NCBI GenBank assembly: GCA_034439915.1
Contig: JAWXBI010000132.1
Span: 1 to 64,000 of the forward strand
DNA length: 64,000 nt
Reading direction: 5' to 3'
Origin: JADJLQ01 sp034439915
GTDB taxonomy: Bacteria > Bacteroidota > Bacteroidia > Chitinophagales > Saprospiraceae
Shown piece by piece: positions 10,195-19,090 of the stretch. The translations under genes and the position numbers were made by a program. The notes below the pieces were generated by a model. It was not told where the DNA came from and made no database searches. It saw only the letters and a program-made list of their open reading frames with translations. Each line of letters begins with the position of its first letter. Position 1 is the first letter of the stretch.

Positions 10195-10744
10195 TTAGCG
10201 TTTTATAGTCCTTCAGAGAGGGTAGTTTAATATCTTTGGCTGATACTTCAAAGGATTCGCCCGTTAAAGGCCAGGAAATACCAAGGTCTGGATCGTCATA
10301 ACGTATTCCCCTATCAGCAGAAGGGTTGTAGTATTGGTCACATTTATATTGAAAAATGGCTGTATCACTGAGCACCAGGTAACCATGAGCAAAACCGGGA
10401 GGAATATAAAATTGAAGGTGATTATATTCACTCAATATCAAACCATAATATTGGCCCAAGGTCGGGGAGTCATGGCGTAAATCAACTGCTACATCATATA
10501 CGGAGCCCAGGGTGACCCGTACGAGTTTAGATTGCGCAAAGGGAGGTGCCTGAAAATGGAGACCACGCAGGACCCCTTTTTTTGAATACGACTGATTGTC
10601 CTGAATAAACAGATCTGTAACTCCGGCAGCAGCATATTTTTTGGTTGAATAAGATTCATAAAAATATCCCCGCTCATCCCCGAATAGCTCTGGTTTAATA
10701 ACCTGAAGACCCGATATCGGGCAGTCTATGATTTCCAGAGGCAT
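10181..10744 (-). CDS. rfbC: dTDP-4-dehydrorhamnose 3,5-epimerase
   Basis: A 187-residue cupin-fold epimerase acting immediately before RfbD. Conserved elements are DERGYFYES, the QDNQSYSKKGVLRGLHFQ segment holding the catalytic His, VYDVAVDLRHDSPTLGQY, and PPGFAHGYLVLSD. The gene begins 2 bases after the der stop codon and overlaps rfbD, so era-der-rfbC-rfbD reads as a single transcription unit. Confidence 0.96.
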   Translation of the reverse strand: MPLEIIDCPISGLQVIKPELFGDERGYFYESYSTKKYAAAGVTDLFIQDNQSYSKKGVLRGLHFQAPPFAQSKLVRVTLGSVYDVAVDLRHDSPTLGQYYGLILSEYNHLQFYIPPGFAHGYLVLSDTAIFQYKCDQYYNPSADRGIRYDDPDLGISWPLTGESFEVSAKDIKLPSLKDYKTLNGFL

Positions 10745-10746
10745 TG

Positions 10747-12054
10747 TTATTTTTCTTTAAAGAACATAGAAATCGGTAATCCTTTGAGATTATACCGGGC
10801 CCTTAACTGGTTTTCAAGATACTGCCGGTAATTGTTTTGAACATAATCCGGATTGTTGCAGAAAAAAGCAAAAGCAGGATATGGAGTGGGTACCTGAGTT
10901 ACGTATTTGATTTTCACTAATTTACCCTTATAGGATGCTGGTGGGCTCTTTTCCAAGGCTTCTGCTAAAAATTCATTGAGGTCAGAGGTTTTGATTTTTT
11001 GTTTTCTGCGTTCACTCACGTCCAGGGCTGTTTCGACAACCTGAAATATCCTCTGTTTGGTCAAAGCAGAAATAAAAAGAATCGGAACATCATTGAAGGG
11101 AGCTAATTTATGCTGAAGGGTTTTCTCATATTGATAAAGTGTATTGGTCTCTTTTTCTTCCAAATCCCATTTATTGACCAAAATGACTATACCCTTATGT
11201 TTTTTAATCGCCAGGTTAAACAGATTTGAATCCTGCGCTTCGATACCGTGTTGTGCATCAATCATGAGCAAACATACATCACATTCTTCCAGGGATTTGA
11301 TAGCCCGTATAACCGAATAAAACTCCAGGTCTTCATGTACCTTGGTTTTACGGCGAATACCGGCGGTGTCAATGAGCAGGAAGTTTTTTCCAAATTTATT
11401 ATAAACCGTATGAATGGCATCCCTGGTCGTTCCCGGAATATCGGTAACAATATTCCTTTCTTCTCCAAGCAATGCATTAAGGAGGGTTGACTTACCAACA
11501 TTCGGTTGCCCAATGATAGCGATCTGCGGTAATTTGTGTTCGGTTTCTTCAGTTTCACGAAGTTCAAACAATTCAACAACGTCATCAAGTAATTCACCCA
11601 CTCCGGTTCCACTTATGGAAGAAAGGAAATAGGTGTTTTCAAATCCAAGCCCATAAAACTCATTGGCCAATAACATCCTCTGATGGTTGTCTACCTTGTT
11701 TACCGCCAGATATACCGGTTTTTTTGATCGCCGGAGATGATCGGCGATCTGTTCATCCAAATCAGTAATCCCGGTCGTTACATCAACCATAAATATGATG
11801 GCACTGGCTTCGTCGATTGCCAGTTTGACCTGGTGCCGGATGGCTTTTTCGAATATGTCCTCTGAATGTTTGACAAACCCACCAGTATCAACTACAGTGA
11901 AAGTTTTACCATTCCACTCACTGGACCCGTATATCCTGTCCCGGGTCACCCCGCTGGTATCATCGATGATGGCTTGTCGTTCACCGAATAAACGGTTAAA
12001 CAGGGTTGATTTGCCGACATTGGGTCTGCCTACGATTGCTACTATGTTGCTCAT
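10747..12054 (-). CDS. der: GTPase Der (EngA), ribosome assembly
   Basis: A 435-residue protein with two tandem GTPase domains, the hallmark of Der. Each has a P-loop (GRPNVGKST near residue 8 and GQPNVGKST near residue 183), a DTxG switch, and an NKxD specificity motif (NKVD and NKWD). A KH-like domain follows at the C-terminus. Der acts in assembly of the large ribosomal subunit. It lies 9 bases after era, so two ribosome-assembly GTPases are co-transcribed. Confidence 0.97.
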   Translation of the reverse strand: MSNIVAIVGRPNVGKSTLFNRLFGERQAIIDDTSGVTRDRIYGSSEWNGKTFTVVDTGGFVKHSEDIFEKAIRHQVKLAIDEASAIIFMVDVTTGITDLDEQIADHLRRSKKPVYLAVNKVDNHQRMLLANEFYGLGFENTYFLSSISGTGVGELLDDVVELFELRETEETEHKLPQIAIIGQPNVGKSTLLNALLGEERNIVTDIPGTTRDAIHTVYNKFGKNFLLIDTAGIRRKTKVHEDLEFYSVIRAIKSLEECDVCLLMIDAQHGIEAQDSNLFNLAIKKHKGIVILVNKWDLEEKETNTLYQYEKTLQHKLAPFNDVPILFISALTKQRIFQVVETALDVSERRKQKIKTSDLNEFLAEALEKSPPASYKGKLVKIKYVTQVPTPYPAFAFFCNNPDYVQNNYRQYLENQLRARYNLKGLPISMFFKEK

Positions 12055-12063
12055 GTTGTTTAC

Positions 12064-12957
12064 TCAATAACCATATTTTTTTAATACTTCCGGATTATTT
12101 CTCCAGTTTTTCTCTACTTTAATTTGCAGATCGAGATACACCTGATGTCCCAAAAACTCTTCTATCTGATGCCTGGCCTGGATGCCAAGTTCTTTTATTG
12201 TTTCGCCCTTTTGTCCCAATAATATACCTTTCTGACTTTCCCTTTCTACAATAATATACACAAAGATCCTCGCAAATGGTTTGCCTTCTTTGGACACGGT
12301 CTCCTTATAATCATTGACCTGCACCTCGCAGGAATAGGGGATTTCATCATGGAATAAGCCGAAAATATGTTCCCGTATTATTTCTGCAACAAAAAAGCGT
12401 TCGTGCCGGTCGCTCATGTCCTCTTTAGGGTAGTAAGCCGGCCCTTCCGGGAGGGCTTCCAAAATTTCCGCGAAAAGCGGAGGGATGTTTTCCAAAGTCA
12501 AGGCTGAAACCGTAAAACTTTTGCCGAATTCAAACAGTTTGTTCCATTGTTCAACACTATCCTGGACCCTCGAAACACTGAACAAATCGGTTTTATTGAC
12601 GACCAGCCACACCGGCATACTGCACTTGCGCAAAGCAAATATGATATCCTGATCTAAGAGTTCTGAAGGTGTAGTACAGAACAATAACAAATCTGCATCT
12701 TTTGTCCCCACATGTGCCTGCATATTCATTCTTTCCTGCAATTTGTATTGTGGGTTCTTAATCATCCCGGGGGCATCAGAAAAAATAGCCTGGTGACTTT
12801 CGTCATTGAATATTATAAATATCCGATGTCGTGTAGTCTGTGGTCTTTCACTTATGATGGCCAGTTTCTGGCCGCAAAATGCTTTCACGAGGCTCGATTT
12901 GCCGACATTCGGATTGCCAAAAAGATGTATATATCCTGATTTATGTGTTTTCTCCAT
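12064..12957 (-). CDS. era: GTPase Era, 16S rRNA processing and small-subunit assembly
   Basis: About 297 residues with a P-loop (GNPNVGKSSLV), DAPG, NKTD and a C-terminal KH domain (GQKGETIKELGIQARHQIEEFLG) that binds the 3' end of 16S rRNA. I chose the ATG at 12957 (MEKTHKSGY), which fits the family N-terminus; an in-frame ATG seven codons upstream is possible. It is the first gene of the era-der-rfbC-rfbD run. Confidence 0.94.
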   Translation of the reverse strand: MEKTHKSGYIHLFGNPNVGKSSLVKAFCGQKLAIISERPQTTRHRIFIIFNDESHQAIFSDAPGMIKNPQYKLQERMNMQAHVGTKDADLLLFCTTPSELLDQDIIFALRKCSMPVWLVVNKTDLFSVSRVQDSVEQWNKLFEFGKSFTVSALTLENIPPLFAEILEALPEGPAYYPKEDMSDRHERFFVAEIIREHIFGLFHDEIPYSCEVQVNDYKETVSKEGKPFARIFVYIIVERESQKGILLGQKGETIKELGIQARHQIEEFLGHQVYLDLQIKVEKNWRNNPEVLKKYGY

Positions 12958-13063
12958 TTCCGGCGCAAAGATACTCATTCGCAGCCGGTCTCCCGTATTA
13001 AGCTGCGCGGTCTCCCGGATGACCCAGCAGGAGATTTAACGTTTCACCAGCAGGTGGAATGGG

Positions 13064-13648
13064 TTAGTTCCTTAATCGTTTAGTTTGACGTTTCATGGAT
13101 TTTTCTACCGTTGCAAATAAGATCGCGGGGTCCAACCGCCTCCATTCAATGGCATTAAAGGCGCTGCCAAAATGAATATAATATTGTAATCCTGCTGAAA
13201 CCATTTCTTCCTCCAGATGTTCCATGACGCCCAACATAGTTATCCATCCACCCTCTTCCGATAGATCTTCCAGCCATTCTTCATAATAACAGTCATCCGA
13301 ACTGTGGAAGTTATAAACATTGTCCAGGATCAGAATGTAAAATTTTATATCATGGCTGATCAATTTTTCAATAACATTGCGTTTCAGATACATAATGTCA
13401 TTCTGGATGGCATCATTCCATTCACCGATAAATTCAATGACGGCAAATTGCTCAACATAGTCGACGAATAAAATTTTCAGATAGAGCGTACTGGATTCAA
13501 AATCATCCCATTGAGGATGGATATAATAATTGTAAATCGTGTTGGTAAATTCAAACTCATTGTATTGCCTTTTATAAAAAGGGGAGCGCGGGTCTTCCTC
13601 AGCCATATATTGATCTCTCCATTTAAAAAAAGGTTCGATGTCCTGCAT
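13064..13648 (-). CDS. Conserved hypothetical protein, 194 aa
   Basis: A 194-residue acidic, aromatic-rich protein with no signal peptide and no membrane segment. I do not recognise a named domain. It starts MQDIEPFFKWRDQYMAEEDPRSPFY and ends with a basic patch (KSMKRQTKRLRN). The codon use and reading frame look genuine. It is followed at 85 bases by era on the same strand and diverges from the NadR-like kinase gene. Confidence 0.7.
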   Translation of the reverse strand: MQDIEPFFKWRDQYMAEEDPRSPFYKRQYNEFEFTNTIYNYYIHPQWDDFESSTLYLKILFVDYVEQFAVIEFIGEWNDAIQNDIMYLKRNVIEKLISHDIKFYILILDNVYNFHSSDDCYYEEWLEDLSEEGGWITMLGVMEHLEEEMVSAGLQYYIHFGSAFNAIEWRRLDPAILFATVEKSMKRQTKRLRN

Positions 13649-13724
13649 ATCTTTCTATCCGTTTATTTTTTGCGGCAAATTAAGGGAATAGCAGCCAATT
13701 TTTTTTGCCTTAACTTTCCGGTAG

Positions 13725-14252
13725 TTGAAGTCAAAAATTACCATTTGTATCACAGGACCTGAATCTTCAGGTAAGACCACCCTGGCCTCAACCCTTTCGG
13801 CATTTTTCCGGTGGCCCATGGTGTCTGAATATGCCCGACAACATCTCTCGTCCGGTGGGGTAGTGCTGACCGGAACTGATTTGGTAAAATTGGCACACCA
13901 CCAGATTTATTCTGAAAATCAGGCACTCCAGACAGTGTCTGATGGTATCATCTGTGATACGGATATGGTGGTACTCAAGATATGGTGCCTGGAAAAATTT
14001 AAACGAACCCCCATTGCTCTGGATGCACTCTGCAATCATCACCGATATGGCATGACCTTGCTCTGCAAACCAGATTTAGCCTGGCATCCTGATCCGTTGC
14101 GTGAAAACCCAATGGATCGGGATCGATTATTTAACAGGTATCTTTTAGAAGTCCAAAATTTGCAATTGAACTGTAAAATAATTGAGGGACATGGCAAACA
14201 ACGTGCCTTGCAAGCAATTAAAATTATCGAAGAGTATTTGAAACATCATTAA
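13725..14252 (+). CDS. NadR-like P-loop kinase (ribosylnicotinamide kinase family)
   Basis: A 175-residue protein with the Walker A motif GPESSGKTT at its N-terminus, then SEYARQHL and a CDTDMVVLKIW segment typical of the NadR kinase domain (AAA_28-like). The nucleotidyltransferase domain of full-length NadR is absent. The start is TTG: an in-frame TAG lies just upstream, and the first in-frame ATG falls after the P-loop. Its stop codon lies about 16 bases before the TPP riboswitch. That position hints at cofactor or vitamin metabolism, but whether its substrate is nicotinamide riboside or something thiamine-related cannot be told from sequence. Confidence 0.75.
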   Translation: MKSKITICITGPESSGKTTLASTLSAFFRWPMVSEYARQHLSSGGVVLTGTDLVKLAHHQIYSENQALQTVSDGIICDTDMVVLKIWCLEKFKRTPIALDALCNHHRYGMTLLCKPDLAWHPDPLRENPMDRDRLFNRYLLEVQNLQLNCKIIEGHGKQRALQAIKIIEEYLKHH

Positions 14253-14267
14253 CTTTGAGGGACTTAA

Positions 14268-14352
14268 TATAGGGGTGCCCACTGATCATTGGATCACGGC
14301 TGAGATTATACCCGTTGAACCTGCCCGGGTAATTCCGGAAAGGAAACTGCAT
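14268..14352 (+). promoter_or_regulatory. TPP (THI-box) riboswitch
   Basis: The conserved core of the thiamine pyrophosphate aptamer can be read directly: AGGGGTGCC at 14271-14279, GGCTGAGAT at 14298-14306, TACCCGTTGAACCTG at 14309-14323, and the P4/P5 side with CCGGGTAATTCCGGAAAGG at 14325-14343. It sits 35 bases before the ATG of a TonB-dependent receptor. No strong terminator lies between aptamer and gene, so control at translation initiation is more likely than transcription termination (inference). Confidence 0.93.
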
Positions 14353-14386
14353 AAACTCCGATTTTATTAAGGATAAATTCGAAGTT

Positions 14387-16828
14387 ATGCGATTAAAATA
14401 TTTTGTTGTTTTGTTCTTATACTTCCTTTGCGGCAGGGTAGATGCTCAGGAGTATATTACTTTAATCATCCTGGGCCAGGGAGTGCCCGTTCCTGAAGTG
14501 CTGGTATATTCTGCTGATAAATCACGATCAGCGCGCTCCGATAAGGAAGGCATTATCCATTGGAATGCGCGAAACTTACCGGATACCCTGCACCTAAGCC
14601 ATCTGGGTTATCTGGACCAGTCATTTATCATCCAATCTTCCTTTTTTACTGGTAGTCCACTAAAAATAGCCCTCCGGCAAAAAATAATCGAACTTGCTGC
14701 AGCCCAGATAGAAGCTAATTGGGTTAAACCAAATTCAATGGTGGTGCAATCTACCCTCAACGAAGAGGAAATTGATGCAAAATTTTTAGTTCAGGATATT
14801 CCCTATATTCTTCAGCATTTTCCATCCACGGTGAGTACCAGCGATGCAGGCAATGGGATTGGATACACCAGTATCCGGATCAGAGGACTGGACCCCACCC
14901 AAATCAATGTGATGATCAACGGGGTTCCGCTCAATGATGCGGAATCACAATCTGTATTTTGGGTGGACCTGCCCGATCTTATTGCCTCTGCCTCGGACAT
15001 CCAGGTGCAAAGAGGGATCGGATTGTCAGGTGCAGGTCAGGTAGCATTTGGTTCTTCAGTGCTTATCAATACCAACAAACTCAGTTCAAAACCATTTATT
15101 CAATTGGAATCAGCAGCAGGGAGCTTCTCTACGTTTAAAAACAGTTTGCAATTTAATTCCGGTATGCTGTATCGTAAATGGAATTTTGGTGGACGGATAT
15201 CCCAAATACAGTCAGCGGGATTTATTGAGCGGGCTAAATCAAAATTATGGTCGGGGTCATTTTCGATGTCCTATATCAGTCCTGTGAGATCGATTCGGTT
15301 TTTTCTTTTCGATGGGTTAGAAAGAACGTATCAGGCCTGGTATGGAATGCCCATCCAATATACCGACCTCCCTGCAAAACGTCGATTTAATCCCGCCGGT
15401 ACTGAAAAATCAGGTGAACCCTATGAAAATCAGGTCGACCATTACCGGCAGACTCATTTTCAATTATTGCATAAAGAACTGGCCGGCCCTTTCTGGACAT
15501 TGAACAATACCCTTCATTTTACGCCCGGCAATGGTTTTTATGAAGAATACAAGGCAGATCAGGAACCTCAGGAGTATGGTTTGCAGGGAACGGATGCAAT
15601 CAGCCTGGTAAGAAAAAGAAACCTGAATAATTATTTTTTTGGTTCGATACATTCCGCAAATTATCAATCTCAAGGCATCGAATTGAATTCCGGTTTGGCA
15701 TGGAATGGTTACCTGGGGAGGCACTTTGGCCAGGTTGTTCAAATAAATGATTTACCCTGGGACCCCACTTCAGATTATTACCATGATGAAGCCTCAAAAT
15801 GGTCTGCCATGGCTTTTGGTACACTGAATTGGAAGTTTCAGAATTGGACCCTGGTTACCGACCTCCAGTATCGCTGGATGGTTTACCGCTATCTTCCAGA
15901 ATTGGGCACCGCGCCTGCAACTATGAAGGTCTCTCACCAGTTTTTTAATCCCAAACTAGGATTGTCTCTGGACCTTAATCCCGACTTTCAGATGTTTGGA
16001 TTTTCAGGACTGGCTCACCGGGAACCCAACCGGAATGATTATGTAAGGGCAGATCAGATACTACCCAAACCTGAACGGCTTTGGGACAACGAACTTGGTG
16101 CGAGATGGCAAACAAAACAACTACAGATCGAACAAAATCTGTATTATATGCTCTATAAAAATCAATTGATCCCTACAGGAAAACTCAACGACGTGGGGGC
16201 GTACATCCGAAGTAATGTCGAACGGTCTTATCGTTTTGGGACTGAATCCATAATCACCTGGAAACCCAACAAATGGCAGATTCAAGGCAATTTAAATGTG
16301 TCCAGAAACCGCACCATAATTTATAATGAATATGTGGACAATTGGGATTCCGGTTTACAGGAGACAAATCGTTATTACCAACAACCCATTGCGTTTTCAC
16401 CTTCTATGGTGGCTAATCTTTCTGTTGAATATGAGCTATTGGATCGACAACGAGCTAAACAACAACAAATTTTATACCTGGAGCTGGCCGGGCAGGTCGT
16501 TGGTCGTCAATTTCTGGACGGAACAGGAGTAGCAGCGTCTGCTCTACCAGGGTACCAACTCACACAATTGGCTGTTCGATGCCATTTACAAGCCGCTGGC
16601 CGACTTGGCCTGGATTTGCGGTTTCAAATCAATAATATATTCAACGAAAGGTATGAAGCAAATGGCTGGATATATCGTTTCAAATCAAAGGATTATAATC
16701 CAGTTCCGGATGATCCGTTTGCGGCTGCTGAGGGTGCCGGTTTATACCACCTCAAAGGTATTTACCCACAGGCAGGTCGGAATCTTATGATAAGTTGCCG
16801 GATAAAGTTTGGGGAGGGACAGGAATGA
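14387..16828 (+). CDS. TonB-dependent outer-membrane receptor, probable thiamine importer
   Basis: An 813-residue receptor with a signal peptide (cleavage near VDAQ), an N-terminal carboxypeptidase-like (CarbopepD) domain at about 22-110, a plug domain (about 125-235, with SIRIRGLDPTQINVMINGVPLNDAESQSVFWVDLPD), and a 22-strand beta-barrel ending in a typical C-terminal strand (NLMISCRIKF). The substrate is inferred from the TPP riboswitch immediately upstream; outer-membrane receptors under THI-box control (OMP-thi type) are known in Bacteroidota. No inner-membrane PnuT or thiamine pyrophosphokinase gene lies next to it here. Confidence 0.9.
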   Translation: MRLKYFVVLFLYFLCGRVDAQEYITLIILGQGVPVPEVLVYSADKSRSARSDKEGIIHWNARNLPDTLHLSHLGYLDQSFIIQSSFFTGSPLKIALRQKIIELAAAQIEANWVKPNSMVVQSTLNEEEIDAKFLVQDIPYILQHFPSTVSTSDAGNGIGYTSIRIRGLDPTQINVMINGVPLNDAESQSVFWVDLPDLIASASDIQVQRGIGLSGAGQVAFGSSVLINTNKLSSKPFIQLESAAGSFSTFKNSLQFNSGMLYRKWNFGGRISQIQSAGFIERAKSKLWSGSFSMSYISPVRSIRFFLFDGLERTYQAWYGMPIQYTDLPAKRRFNPAGTEKSGEPYENQVDHYRQTHFQLLHKELAGPFWTLNNTLHFTPGNGFYEEYKADQEPQEYGLQGTDAISLVRKRNLNNYFFGSIHSANYQSQGIELNSGLAWNGYLGRHFGQVVQINDLPWDPTSDYYHDEASKWSAMAFGTLNWKFQNWTLVTDLQYRWMVYRYLPELGTAPATMKVSHQFFNPKLGLSLDLNPDFQMFGFSGLAHREPNRNDYVRADQILPKPERLWDNELGARWQTKQLQIEQNLYYMLYKNQLIPTGKLNDVGAYIRSNVERSYRFGTESIITWKPNKWQIQGNLNVSRNRTIIYNEYVDNWDSGLQETNRYYQQPIAFSPSMVANLSVEYELLDRQRAKQQQILYLELAGQVVGRQFLDGTGVAASALPGYQLTQLAVRCHLQAAGRLGLDLRFQINNIFNERYEANGWIYRFKSKDYNPVPDDPFAAAEGAGLYHLKGIYPQAGRNLMISCRIKFGEGQE

Positions 16829-16835
16829 CTGCCAG

Positions 16836-17456
16836 CTAAAAATTATAAGTGAATCCAAAACGGTAGACTAAAGGCAGGTTGGTGCTCTGACTGTCGGCAG
16901 TGAGGTCGTACAGTAGTAATATCTCCGATTTAAAAACTCCCCCACTGGTATAACCCAGCCCGATCAGGGTTTGATTATCTCCTATGCGCTCGGTTTCGAT
17001 TTTGTTACCATTGAAGCCGGTAGGATAGACCCGGTTTATATAATTTGTTTCAGCGTGGGCAAATAAAAAGCTCAGAAATTTTGCTCTGGTAAAAACCCCT
17101 GCCCCATAATCGATCCCATTGTACTTAGTCACCGGGCCACTAAAACTGTTTCTAAACCTACCGGTGGTATACAAAAACTCAAAACGAGGACCGACAGAAA
17201 TAAACGGAGTAAGTTTAAATCCCACCATCGGTGAAATACCGATGGCAAAGGTATTGCCATCCAATCCATTCAAACCTCCTGAAAAAGAGAGGCTAAAGCC
17301 ACCTCCATACCACAGCCGGTCGGCAAAGGAAACCGTCTCTTTTTGTGGACTTCTGGAAACGGGCCTTCTGCTCACCTGAGCGAAAGATTGATGGGTATTG
17401 GTTAAAAGTAAACCCAAACAAAGAACAAAGAAAAAGGAAAATTTATTAGAATTCAT
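16836..17456 (-). CDS. Predicted outer-membrane beta-barrel protein, 206 aa
   Basis: A 206-residue exported protein with a signal peptide (hydrophobic core FFFVLCLGLLLT, cleavage near SFAQ). Alternating aromatic and glycine-rich strands (WYGGGFSLSFSGG, FISVGPRFEFLYTTG, YRFGFTYNF) end in an aromatic residue, as in porin-fold proteins. No specific function is recognisable. It converges with the TonB receptor gene, 7 bases apart, and is followed upstream by cmk on the same strand. Confidence 0.75.
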   Translation of the reverse strand: MNSNKFSFFFVLCLGLLLTNTHQSFAQVSRRPVSRSPQKETVSFADRLWYGGGFSLSFSGGLNGLDGNTFAIGISPMVGFKLTPFISVGPRFEFLYTTGRFRNSFSGPVTKYNGIDYGAGVFTRAKFLSFLFAHAETNYINRVYPTGFNGNKIETERIGDNQTLIGLGYTSGGVFKSEILLLYDLTADSQSTNLPLVYRFGFTYNF

Positions 17457-17486
17457 AAATCAATAGATTGAAGGGGGTTAACTTGA

Positions 17487-18164
17487 TTAAATCAGATTAG
17501 CGGTCCAACTCAAAGCTAAATCAAATTGTTCCTTTTCGGTCAAATATGAATTATTCAGCAAAATGGCATCTTCGGCCTGGCGCAAAGGGGAATCTATCCG
17601 GTGAGAATCGATATAGTCCCTTTCGACCAGGTTTGCCTGGACTTTTGAACGGTCAATTATAATCCCTTTGCTCTCTAACTCTTTCAGCCTGCGGTCAGTC
17701 CTGATGTCAATGTCTGCGGTCATAAATATCTTTAGTTCGGCATCAGGTAGTACCACCGTCCCGATATCGCGCCCGTCCATGACTACCCCTTTCCGGGCAG
17801 ACATCAGCTTCTGCTGGGCGACTAAAAATTTTCTGATTTGAGGAATAGCGCTAACCGGACTCACCAGGTTTTGGATTTCAGGTAAACGGATCTGAGTCGA
17901 AACATCCTGCTGGTTTAAAAAAATTTTATTGCCATCTTTAGACCAGCGACAATCAATGTGGATATCCGGGAGCAGATCAATGAGTTTCTCCAGATCCTCC
18001 GGATCAAGGCAATGTTGAACGGCATATAACGTCACGGCACGGTACATAGCCCCACTATCGACGTAATTATACTTAAGATAGCGAGCCAGGGCCTGAGCAA
18101 GTGTGCTTTTACCGCAGGCGGAGTAGCCATCTATGGCAATATTTATTTTGTGTTCGCCGGGCAT
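17487..18164 (-). CDS. cmk: Cytidylate kinase
   Basis: A 225-residue kinase that phosphorylates CMP and dCMP. It shows the P-loop GYSACGKST, the DSGAMYRAVTLYA motif, the GRDIGTVVLPDAELKIFMTAD segment and a DSHRIDSPLRQAEDAILL lid and NMP-binding region. Length is normal for the family. It stands between the beta-barrel gene and a hairpin terminator that closes off the DUF2795 gene. Confidence 0.96.
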   Translation of the reverse strand: MPGEHKINIAIDGYSACGKSTLAQALARYLKYNYVDSGAMYRAVTLYAVQHCLDPEDLEKLIDLLPDIHIDCRWSKDGNKIFLNQQDVSTQIRLPEIQNLVSPVSAIPQIRKFLVAQQKLMSARKGVVMDGRDIGTVVLPDAELKIFMTADIDIRTDRRLKELESKGIIIDRSKVQANLVERDYIDSHRIDSPLRQAEDAILLNNSYLTEKEQFDLALSWTANLI

Positions 18165-18184
18165 GGTATTGATTAAATAAAGAA

Positions 18185-18206
18185 GCTATACCGTCATCGG
18201 TATAGC
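18185..18206 (-). terminator. Perfect 9-bp hairpin after the DUF2795 gene
   Basis: GCTATACCG (18185-18193) and CGGTATAGC (18198-18206) pair perfectly around a TCAT loop. Read leftward it follows the DUF2795 stop codon and is succeeded by TTCTTTATTT. On the other strand a run of seven T lies a few bases beyond, so it could act in both directions. Confidence 0.65.
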
Positions 18207-18249
18207 CTCATATTTTTTTATCCTTAGGACGTATTAATTTATCGCAGGG

Positions 18250-18471
18250 TCAATACTCGTCTTCATTAAATAAAAAATCATCTTTACGTGGATAGTCAGG
18301 CCAGATATCTTCGATGTTGTCATAGATTTCGCCCTCATCTTCCATTTGTTGTAAATTTTCGATAACCTCCAAAGGGGCACCGGAACGGATTGCATAATCG
18401 ATCAATTCGTCCCTGGTTGCTGGCCATGGGGCATCTTCCAGGTGGTGTGCTAATTCAAGCGTCCAATACAT
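18250..18471 (-). CDS. DUF2795 family protein, 73 aa
   Basis: A small acidic protein conserved in Bacteroidota, recognised by MYWTLELAHHLEDAPWPATR, then DELIDYAIRSGAPLEVIENL and the acidic C-terminus with NEDEY. The ATG at 18471 is chosen because the family begins MYWTLELA; a 17-codon extension to a TTG at 18522 is open but unlikely. Function is unknown. It is divergent from the deaminase gene. Confidence 0.85.
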   Translation of the reverse strand: MYWTLELAHHLEDAPWPATRDELIDYAIRSGAPLEVIENLQQMEDEGEIYDNIEDIWPDYPRKDDFLFNEDEY

Positions 18472-18586
18472 ATGCTTTTTAAGTTTTTTGTTTAAACTAA
18501 GATATGGACCTAAGAGTTCCAAAAAAATCGCACAAATGTATCAAAGAAAAGTATTAATATGCAATATAATTTTAGCTTTTACGGCC

Positions 18587-19075
18587 ATGGGTAATGTATT
18601 GGAAAATTCCGACTTATTTTTTGCCGCAAAAGCACTCCGGGAAGCTGTGGACGGAGTTATGCGGAAGGAAGGGGGCCCATTTGGGGCCTTAATCGTTCGG
18701 CACGGGGAGATTATAACCACTGGAAATAACCAGGTTTTATTGACGAGGGATCCCACAGCCCATGCTGAGATCGTGGCCATCCGCAGAGCTTGTCTTTTGC
18801 TCAACCGTCATCAGTTGGAGGATTGTATCATTTATTCGTCCTGCGAACCCTGCCCGATGTGTCTGGGTGCAATTTATTGGACCCGGTTTAAAAAATTGAT
18901 TTATTCTGCAACCAGGGAAGACGCGGCAAAGGCAGGATTTGATGATTCTTATATCTATCGGCAAATTGAACTTGCCCGGGATCAAAGGGAGATTGAAACC
19001 ATTTATCTGCCCGTATCCGACAGCCTGCTACCATTTGAATGCTGGTCCAAATGGGGAGATAAAAATTTATATTAG
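18587..19075 (+). CDS. Guanine deaminase-like nucleoside/nucleobase deaminase
   Basis: A zinc-dependent deaminase of the CDA fold, about 162 residues from the chosen ATG (MGNVLENSDLFF). HAEIVAIRRAC carries the zinc His and catalytic Glu, and PCPMCLGAIYW the two zinc Cys. The FGALIVRHGEIITTGNNQV and DDSYIY segments match bacterial guanine deaminase (GuaD) better than tRNA adenosine deaminase TadA. ATG at 18536 and an earlier start at 18488 are also in frame, so the start is uncertain. It would convert guanine to xanthine in purine salvage. Confidence 0.82.
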   Translation: MGNVLENSDLFFAAKALREAVDGVMRKEGGPFGALIVRHGEIITTGNNQVLLTRDPTAHAEIVAIRRACLLLNRHQLEDCIIYSSCEPCPMCLGAIYWTRFKKLIYSATREDAAKAGFDDSYIYRQIELARDQREIETIYLPVSDSLLPFECWSKWGDKNLY

Positions 19076-19090
19076 GAACGGACTTAATGA

